From Balneolaceae bacterium SMO_bin1 (lineage in GTDB: Bacteria; Bacteroidota; Rhodothermia; Balneolales; Balneolaceae): a stretch of DNA of 5,950 nucleotides. Location of the stretch: the NCBI GenBank assembly GCA_003123965.1, contig NNSL01000500.1, forward strand, positions 1-5,950, written 5' to 3'. Each line of letters starts with the position of its first letter. Position 1 is the stretch's first letter. A program made the position numbers and the translations under genes. Shown in pieces: positions 1 to 4,815 of this stretch. Under the pieces are notes generated by a model. That model had not been told where the DNA came from and searched no databases. It was given only the letters and a program-made list of their open reading frames with translations.

Positions 1-123
1 ACCGATAACCGAGGGTATCTCTAAAGTGTAAGAGAAATCATTTTGCAGTACCGGCTGTGCCTGCAATGCAGATGCAGCAGTTAGTACCAAAATAATGCTG
101 AAAACTAAAGCAAGTTTCTTCAT
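1..123 (-). CDS. N-terminal part of a secreted or envelope protein (signal peptide), cut by window edge
   Basis: The minus strand reads open from an ATG at 123 down to base 1, giving 41 residues before the window ends. The beginning is a classic Sec signal peptide: two lysines after Met1, a hydrophobic core at about residues 4-15 (LALVFSIILVLT), then a small-residue stretch AASALQAQ. Cleavage is likely after Ala19 or after Ala22, leaving a mature protein that begins near LQAQPV or QPVLQN. There is no lipobox cysteine, so it is not an obvious lipoprotein. The start lies four bases after the stop of the epimerase gene, so the two are probably co-transcribed and translationally coupled. The visible mature part (NDFSYTLEIPSV) is too short to assign a family; a periplasmic or outer-membrane protein is the most that can be said. 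Confidence 0.75.
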   Translation of the reverse strand, partial: MKKLALVFSIILVLTAASALQAQPVLQNDFSYTLEIPSVIG

Positions 124-127
124 AAAT

Positions 128-1102
128 TTATAACCAGTGATGCTTTTGATACCAATGAATGGTTCTCGAGATACCTTCACCCAGCGAAACTTCGGGATCG
201 TAATTCAGCTCTTTTTGTGCTTTATCAATGCTGCAGGTCCATTCCAGAATCAACTCATTGGCCTTCTCACGATTTATAACGGGATAGGCGCCAAAAAATG
301 ATGCAGCTTTTTCAATACCGCCGGCCAGTTTTTTCACCAAACCGGGTTTAATGTAGATCGGTGCCGTTTTTTTGCCCAGCACATGTTCGGTTGTTTTACG
401 GATTTCATTCCAGGTATGAATTTGTTCGCCCGAGATAAAGTAGGTATGTACACCCGGTTTATTTTGCTGCGCGGCCTTAAGGCAGCCCTGCACAACGTCA
501 CCCACATACACGAGTGATATTTTCGGATGCGTGCCGTTGCCAATTATTGGGCAAATGCGCTTGCTGGCGGCTTTAAAGAATGTATAAATTTGATCTTCGC
601 GCGGCCCATATACTGCGGGCGGTCGCAAAATTGTGATGGAGTCATCGTCGCGCGTAATACGGTGAATCAGTTCTTCCATTTTTTTCTTCGAGCGCCCATA
701 CATACTTACTGGTTCCATCGGGGAGGATTCATCAACAGGTTCACCATTGCTGGGGCCGACGGCTGCGAGCGATGATAGTACTACAATATTTTTGACGCCC
801 TGCTTTTGAGCTACACGAATCAAGTTTTCGGTGGCATCAACATTGGCTCGTTCAAATGTCTGGGCATCGGGCGCTTTAACCACACCGGCCAGGTGATAAA
901 TAACATCAACGCCTTGTATTGCTTTATTTAAAACGGATAAATCGTGCAGATCACCAGTGTGCTTTTTAAAGGATTTATTCTTGAGCCATTTTTCTTTAGT
1001 GCGCACCAGGCAGCGAACTTCAGAATACCGCTCGTCGGCAATCAGGGCATCAGCAAGGTGGCTCCCGATAAAACCTGTTCCGCCGGTTATAAAGGCTTTC
1101 AT
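128..1102 (-). CDS. NAD-dependent epimerase/dehydratase family protein (extended SDR); candidate 3-ketoceramide reductase
   Basis: This is a 324-residue Rossmann-fold protein of the atypical/extended short-chain dehydrogenase family. Visible motifs in order are the dinucleotide-binding TGGTGFIG at 6-13, the TGDL turn at 49-52, the YHLAG strand at about 69-73, the catalytic Ser at 110/111 (VVLSS), Tyr135-x3-Lys139 (YGRSK), and the substrate-loop motif LRPPAVYGPRE at 159-169. All catalytic residues are intact and the length is normal. The ATG at 1102 is preferred as the start; the TTG one codon upstream (1105) adds only one residue and is an unlikely initiator. The gene is divergent from the glycosyltransferase and serine palmitoyltransferase genes. 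In Caulobacter the ceramide reductase CerR belongs to this same broad superfamily, so a role in reducing the sphingoid-base or ceramide ketone is plausible. A nucleotide-sugar epimerase feeding the neighbouring glycosyltransferases is the main alternative. The fold is certain; the substrate is not. Confidence 0.9.
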   Translation of the reverse strand: MKAFITGGTGFIGSHLADALIADERYSEVRCLVRTKEKWLKNKSFKKHTGDLHDLSVLNKAIQGVDVIYHLAGVVKAPDAQTFERANVDATENLIRVAQKQGVKNIVVLSSLAAVGPSNGEPVDESSPMEPVSMYGRSKKKMEELIHRITRDDDSITILRPPAVYGPREDQIYTFFKAASKRICPIIGNGTHPKISLVYVGDVVQGCLKAAQQNKPGVHTYFISGEQIHTWNEIRKTTEHVLGKKTAPIYIKPGLVKKLAGGIEKAASFFGAYPVINREKANELILEWTCSIDKAQKELNYDPEVSLGEGISRTIHWYQKHHWL

Positions 1103-1142
1103 CAAATTTTGTATATTTGGACGCTTTGTATTTCAAATTTTG
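1102..1142. repeat. Two direct copies of TCAAATTTTG, 31 bases apart, in the divergent promoter region
   Basis: The 10-mer TCAAATTTTG occurs at 1102-1111 and again at 1133-1142. The offset of 31 bases is close to three helical turns, so both copies would face the same side of the DNA. Within each, CAAA-T-TTTG is a perfect odd palindrome. The first copy overlaps the start codon of the minus-strand epimerase gene and the second overlaps its candidate -7 element. This could be a paired operator, or simply A/T-rich promoter sequence; the sequence alone cannot decide. Confidence 0.4.
1112..1119 (+). promoter_or_regulatory. Possible Bacteroidota-type -7 element for the glycosyltransferase genes
   Basis: TATATTTG matches the TAnnTTTG -7 consensus of the Bacteroidota primary sigma factor exactly and is the same octamer as in the strong promoter before the serine palmitoyltransferase gene. 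It lies about 70 bases before the ATG at 1189. No TTTG is found at the proper spacing upstream (the closest is TTAT around 1087-1090), so the call is weak. It may drive the two glycosyltransferase genes. Confidence 0.35.
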
Positions 1143-1164
1143 AACCGCTGTCAGAAGATACAAA
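1134..1164 (-). promoter_or_regulatory. Possible promoter for the epimerase gene
   Basis: On the minus strand a TTTG (plus-strand CAAA at 1161-1164) is followed after 19 bases by AAAATTTG (plus-strand 1134-1141), one mismatch from the TAnnTTTG -7 consensus of Bacteroidota. The expected start of transcription would be near 1128, giving a leader of about 25 bases before the ATG at 1102. Position and spacing fit; the mismatch at the first base of the -7 box lowers confidence. Confidence 0.35.
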
Positions 1165-1188
1165 TCTGACCGATGCATTGGAAAATTT

Positions 1189-2337
1189 ATGAGTGAACTT
1201 CGTGTAGCAATTTTCACCGGAAATTATAACCACATTCAGGATGGTGTTTCATTAACGTTAAATAGGCTCGTGGCCTTTTTAGAAGCTAATAACGTACCGG
1301 TCATTGTTTTCGGTCCTACCGTTGATGAACCCGCACTTGAGCACGAAGGTGAATTTGTATCGGTGCCGTCCATTCCGGTCCCTGGTCGCTCAGAATATCG
1401 GCTGACCACTGGTTTCCCCGATGAAGCCCAGCAGCGACTGCACGAATTTGGCCCAACAATAGTGCATTTGGCAACCCCTGATTTGCTTGGATTCCGGGCC
1501 ATGCGTTGGGCTCAGCAAAAAAATATCCAGATTGTAGCCTCTTACCACACGCACTTTACCAGTTATTTAAAATATTATAACCTCGAGATACTTGAGCTTA
1601 TGGGCTGGAAATATGTGGAGTGGTTTTACAGCCAATGCAAGCATGTTTATGTGCCGTCACCGTCTATGGCTGATGAGCTGGCCGAAAAGAACATTGGCAA
1701 TGGCAGTATTCGCATTTGGGCCCGTGGCGTTGATACCAACCGTTTTCACCCAAGTCAGCGCGATGAAGATTGGCGAAAACAATGTGGATTTGAGCAGGGT
1801 GATATTGTAATGACGTTCGTTTCACGCTTGGTTTGGGAAAAAAACCTGCAAACATTTGTAGACGTAGCCAAAAAACTGGGCAAAACCATCAAGCCAATGA
1901 TTGTGGGTGATGGGCCCGCCATGAAAGAGCTGCAGCACATGCTGCCTCAGGCACACTTCACTAATTTTATTACCGGTGATGAACTTGCGCGTGCCTATGC
2001 ATCAAGTGATATTTTCCTTTTTCCCTCAGAAACAGAAACCTTTGGGAATGTAACTTTGGAAGCGATGAGCAGTGGACTTCCCTGCGTGGTTGCAGATGCG
2101 CCTGGCAGCAAATCATTAGTTGAGTCGGGAATAAATGGTTTTTTGGCCCCACCCCGCGATACCGAAGAGTTTGCCAAATGCGTGAGAAAAATTGCGGAAG
2201 ACGATGACCTGCGACAAGAAATGGGTAAAACGGCCCGCCAAAAGGCAATGGCTTATTCCTGGGAAAACGTAAACGGGGAACTGCTTGAAAACTATAAAGA
2301 AGCGCTGAAGGAGCAGCCGCCATCGCTAAAGTTTTAA
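1189..2337 (+). CDS. Glycosyltransferase, GT4 type, SQD2/MgtA-like (lipid glycosyltransferase candidate)
   Basis: This 382-residue, complete GT-B-fold enzyme transfers a sugar from a nucleotide donor with retention of configuration. The N-terminal acceptor domain (about 1-185) has the DGVS loop at 18-21 after the first beta strand and the SYHTHFTSYLKYY segment at 118-130, typical of SQD2 and MgtA-like enzymes. The C-terminal donor domain has SRLVWEKN at 212-219 (Arg213 and Lys218 expected to contact donor phosphates), IVGDGP at 238-243, and SETETFGNVTLEAM at 280-293 with the E-x7-E pair Glu283/Glu291. There are no membrane segments; such enzymes sit peripherally on the cytoplasmic face. Known relatives glycosylate diacylglycerol-type lipids (SQD2: sulfoquinovose; MgtA: mannose), so a lipid acceptor is reasonable. 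With the sphingolipid genes downstream, ceramide is a candidate acceptor. The ATG start has no Shine-Dalgarno and the gene is followed after three bases by a second glycosyltransferase. Donor and acceptor cannot be read from the sequence. Confidence 0.92.
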   Translation: MSELRVAIFTGNYNHIQDGVSLTLNRLVAFLEANNVPVIVFGPTVDEPALEHEGEFVSVPSIPVPGRSEYRLTTGFPDEAQQRLHEFGPTIVHLATPDLLGFRAMRWAQQKNIQIVASYHTHFTSYLKYYNLEILELMGWKYVEWFYSQCKHVYVPSPSMADELAEKNIGNGSIRIWARGVDTNRFHPSQRDEDWRKQCGFEQGDIVMTFVSRLVWEKNLQTFVDVAKKLGKTIKPMIVGDGPAMKELQHMLPQAHFTNFITGDELARAYASSDIFLFPSETETFGNVTLEAMSSGLPCVVADAPGSKSLVESGINGFLAPPRDTEEFAKCVRKIAEDDDLRQEMGKTARQKAMAYSWENVNGELLENYKEALKEQPPSLKF

Positions 2338-2340
2338 ATT

Positions 2341-3462
2341 GTGCGCATATTATACGTATCACATACGCACCCTGCACCGGGCACCATTCTCGATAATGTG
2401 GGTGGCATGCAGCGTGTAAGCCGGCAATTAATAGATGAGCTGGAAACCAGCGAACAAGTAGAAGTTTTTACCGAAACGGTGAATGTAGCTGGCGAAGGCC
2501 GTGTGGCTTTGCAAACAACCGCATTTTTGTTGCGTTCTCTAATCAGCTTACCCCAAAAGGCGGCAAGCTTACAGGCAGATGTAATTCTTTTCTCTTCAAT
2601 GGTAACCGCATCGCTGGCGTGGTTTATTAAAAATCGGGTTGATATTCCAATGGTAACAATAAATCACGGTCGGGATGTTACCCTGCAAGTGGGTATATAC
2701 CAGAAATTTCTGCCAAAGGTTTTTGATGCGCTTGATGGAGTAATTTCAGTATCGCAGGCCACGCGCAAGGAATGTGTTAAGCGAGGAATGGATCCTGCCA
2801 AAGGGGTCGCATTGCCCAATGGGTTCAATTTGGCAACAATGAAAGATCTGCCGGAAAAAGCTGCAGCCCGAAATTCACTTCAGCAGCAGTTTGGCATACC
2901 GCTTGAGAATAATAAAATGCTGCTCACCGTAGGACGTAAAGTGGAGCGAAAGGGGCACGAATGGTTTATCAGAAATGTGTTACCGAAAGTTAGCGGTAAT
3001 ACTGTATATGTAACGGTTGGCGATGGACCCCAACTGGAAAACATTGAGCAGGCAGTAGCAGAATCAGAATTTGAGGGTCGAATCTTTTTGCTGGGTCGTC
3101 AGCCCGATGCTGTGCTAAAACAGGCCTACGCAGCTTCCGATCTATTTATCATGCCTAATGTGCCTGTTGAAGGCGATATGGAGGGTTTTGGGATAGTATT
3201 GCTGGAAGCGAATATGGCCTGCACACCGGCCGTTGCTGCTGATTTGGAAGGAATTAAAGATGTAATCACCCAAGGTGAGAATGGGTATCGCGTACCTCCG
3301 CTCGATATCGAAGGGTTTGCCGCTAAGGTAAATGAGGTGGTCTCCGGAGATTTAGAACGATTTGGAAATCGCGCACGCACGCACGTACAGAATCAATTTG
3401 CCTGGAAACATGTTGCAGGTAGGTACGTAACGTATTTAGAACAAGTTATCGACCGATCTTAA
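2341..3462 (+). CDS. Glycosyltransferase, GT4 type, PimB-like
   Basis: This second complete GT-B glycosyltransferase has 373 residues. The start is GTG at 2341: translation from it gives the canonical family opening MRILYVSHTHPAP with the glycine-rich acceptor loop GGMQRVS at 21-27, and no ATG lies near enough to serve. The donor domain shows TVGRKVERKG at 196-205 (Arg199, Lys204), TVGDGPQLE at 225-233, and the E-x7-E signature within GDMEGFGIVLLEA (Glu281 and Glu289), followed by ENGYRVPP at 313-320. The GDMEGFGIVLLEA form resembles PimB-type and related lipid or polysaccharide mannosyltransferases. The gene follows the first glycosyltransferase by three bases with no Shine-Dalgarno, so translational coupling is likely. 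The two enzymes are distant paralogues at most and probably act one after the other on the same glycolipid or glycan. Sugar and acceptor are unknown. Confidence 0.92.
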   Translation: MRILYVSHTHPAPGTILDNVGGMQRVSRQLIDELETSEQVEVFTETVNVAGEGRVALQTTAFLLRSLISLPQKAASLQADVILFSSMVTASLAWFIKNRVDIPMVTINHGRDVTLQVGIYQKFLPKVFDALDGVISVSQATRKECVKRGMDPAKGVALPNGFNLATMKDLPEKAAARNSLQQQFGIPLENNKMLLTVGRKVERKGHEWFIRNVLPKVSGNTVYVTVGDGPQLENIEQAVAESEFEGRIFLLGRQPDAVLKQAYAASDLFIMPNVPVEGDMEGFGIVLLEANMACTPAVAADLEGIKDVITQGENGYRVPPLDIEGFAAKVNEVVSGDLERFGNRARTHVQNQFAWKHVAGRYVTYLEQVIDRS

Positions 3463-3485
3463 GTAAAGGATGTAGAAAATGCGCT

Positions 3486-3506
3486 AATCAGATTCATAAT
3501 TTGATT
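3486..3506. repeat. Inverted repeat (9-base arms) overlapping the promoter of the serine palmitoyltransferase gene
   Basis: The arms AATCAGATT (3486-3494) and AATTTGATT (3498-3506) are complementary at eight of nine positions, the ninth being a G-T wobble, around a 3-base centre CAT. The right arm contains the -33 TTTG of the promoter (3500-3503). It is not followed by a T-run, so it does not look like an intrinsic terminator for the upstream glycosyltransferase; a transcription-factor operator is the likelier reading. No known regulator can be named from it. Confidence 0.45.
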
Positions 3507-3531
3507 GATGCTTAATATGGAAGTATATTTG
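3500..3531 (+). promoter_or_regulatory. Bacteroidota-type promoter of the serine palmitoyltransferase / ceramide synthase genes
   Basis: TTTG at 3500-3503 is followed after 20 bases by TATATTTG at 3524-3531, an exact match to the -33 TTTG / -7 TAnnTTTG architecture of the primary sigma factor of Bacteroidota. Transcription would start around 3537-3540 and leave a leader of about 30 bases before the ATG at 3571. The remaining part of the 108-base gap after the glycosyltransferase (3463-3485) shows no terminator, so read-through from upstream is also possible. Confidence 0.6.
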
Positions 3532-3570
3532 CGATAATGAGTACTTATCTAAAGCCGAAAAAGTAATCGA

Positions 3571-4809
3571 ATGGCCGATACTAAGTCAGATTTGAAGAAT
3601 AACGATATTTTTAAGAAGGCTTATGATTTTACCAAAGCCGATGAGATAAAAGCCGAGGGATTATATCCCTATTTTAAACCGTTGCAAGCTACTGATGGTA
3701 CAACGGTTCAGATTGATGGGCGTGAGGTAATCATGGCAGGCTCCAATAATTATTTGGGGCTAACGAACGATCCACGTGTGATTGAGGCCGCAACGGAAGT
3801 GCTTAAAACGTACGGCACTGGCTGTACGGGTTCGCGATATTTGAACGGTACGCTCGATCTGCACCTGGAGCTGGAAGAAAAGCTCGCAGCCTTTATGAAC
3901 AAAGATTCTTGCGTGTTGTTCAGTACCGGCTACCAGACCAACGAGGGTTCTATTCAAACCATTGCCGGACGGAATGATGTGATTTTTTCCGACAAAGATA
4001 ATCACGCCTGTATCGTAACCGGCACGCTTATCTCTAATGCCAAAACCATGCGGTACCAGCATAACGATATGAAGCAGCTGCGTAAGCTGCTCAATCGTTC
4101 GGATGCTGATGCCGGAAAACTGATTGCCAGCGACGGCGTATTTTCCATGTCGGGTACGCTGGCTGACGTACCCGAACTGGTAAAGCTGAAAAATGAATTT
4201 AATGCGCGTCTCTACCTCGATGATGCACACGCCATCGGCGTAGTGGGAGACGGAGGGCGCGGTTCGGCTTCAGTGTATGATCTGATGGATGAAGTAGATC
4301 TCATCAGCGGAACATTTTCCAAGTCATTTGCTTCTCTTGGCGGATTTATCGTGGGTGATCGCGAAGTAATTGAATACATTCGCCATAATTCGCCGGCTCA
4401 CATCTTCAGCGCTTCCATGCCGCCGGCCAATGTAGCGACCGTACTTAAGGCTCTTGAGATTTTACAGGAAGAAACATGGCGCCTGGAACGGCTGGATGAA
4501 ATATCAACCTACATGCGCGAAGAGCTTAAAGCCATGGGCTTTAATGTATGGAACAGCCAAACACCCATTATTCCTGTTGTAATTGGAGAAATGATTAACT
4601 GCTTTAAGTTCTGGAAAGATCTCTTTGAAGCCGGTGTGTACGTAAATGCAGTGGTGCCTCCCGGCGTACCTCAGGGGCAATCGCTGGTTCGTACCAGTTA
4701 CATGGCTACCCACACTGATGACCACCTGAACCGCATACTGGAAGCATTCCGCAAGGTAGGTATCAAGCAGGGCATCATCGATCGAAATGGACATTCACTT
4801 CAAGATTAA
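3571..4809 (+). CDS. spt: Serine palmitoyltransferase (PLP-dependent alpha-oxoamine synthase)
   Basis: This 412-residue enzyme catalyses the first step of sphingolipid synthesis: decarboxylative condensation of L-serine with a long-chain acyl thioester to 3-ketosphinganine, using pyridoxal phosphate in the cytoplasm. It is a complete alpha-oxoamine synthase. Visible features are GLYPYFKPLQ at 30-39, SNNYLGLT at 58-65, YGTGCTGSRYLNGT at 81-94, DNHAC with His145 (the histidine that stacks on PLP), LDDAH with Asp218 and His220, and the PLP lysine Lys251 in GTFSKSFASLGG. The TFSKS form and the GLYxYF(K/R)P opening match bacterial serine palmitoyltransferases such as that of Sphingobacterium. KBL (threonine catabolism) and 8-amino-7-oxononanoate synthase (biotin) usually carry TLGKA, so they are less likely. 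The C-terminal VRTSYMATHT (373-382) holds the conserved arginine Arg374. The gene has its own promoter and is followed six bases later by a ceramide-synthase-like gene, which strengthens the assignment. The ATG start lacks a Shine-Dalgarno. Confidence 0.88.
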   Translation: MADTKSDLKNNDIFKKAYDFTKADEIKAEGLYPYFKPLQATDGTTVQIDGREVIMAGSNNYLGLTNDPRVIEAATEVLKTYGTGCTGSRYLNGTLDLHLELEEKLAAFMNKDSCVLFSTGYQTNEGSIQTIAGRNDVIFSDKDNHACIVTGTLISNAKTMRYQHNDMKQLRKLLNRSDADAGKLIASDGVFSMSGTLADVPELVKLKNEFNARLYLDDAHAIGVVGDGGRGSASVYDLMDEVDLISGTFSKSFASLGGFIVGDREVIEYIRHNSPAHIFSASMPPANVATVLKALEILQEETWRLERLDEISTYMREELKAMGFNVWNSQTPIIPVVIGEMINCFKFWKDLFEAGVYVNAVVPPGVPQGQSLVRTSYMATHTDDHLNRILEAFRKVGIKQGIIDRNGHSLQD

Positions 4810-4815
4810 GTACGC

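Noticed and set aside
1103..1105. TTG one codon upstream as the epimerase start
   Set aside because: The adjacent ATG gives the canonical MKAFITGGTGFIG opening; the TTG would only add one methionine.
944..1192. Plus-strand open frame running from the epimerase 5' end across the divergent region
   Set aside because: It overlaps the epimerase start antisense, spans both promoter candidates and ends at the first codon of the glycosyltransferase; composition is not protein-like.
1189..2337. True SQD2 (sulfoquinovosyl diacylglycerol synthase) with the SDR gene as SQD1
   Set aside because: The SDR protein is 324 residues, short for UDP-sulfoquinovose synthase (about 400), and no SQD1-specific features are seen; only family-level similarity to SQD2 can be claimed.
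3486..3506. Intrinsic terminator for the glycosyltransferase pair
   Set aside because: The stem is A/T-rich, has no following T-tract and overlaps a consensus promoter; an operator is a better reading.
4074..4090. Hairpin GCAGCT, 5-base loop, AGCTGC
   Set aside because: It lies inside spt coding sequence over Gln-Leu-Arg-Lys-Leu-Leu codons with no T-run; most likely a chance result of codon use.
3760..4230. A 156-residue open frame on the minus strand inside spt
   Set aside because: It lies antisense to conserved PLP-enzyme motifs and shows no family features or start context of its own.
3571..4809. 2-amino-3-ketobutyrate CoA ligase or 8-amino-7-oxononanoate synthase
   Set aside because: The PLP-lysine motif is TFSKS rather than TLGKA, the N-terminus matches serine palmitoyltransferases, and the neighbour is a ceramide-synthase-like gene, not tdh or bio genes.
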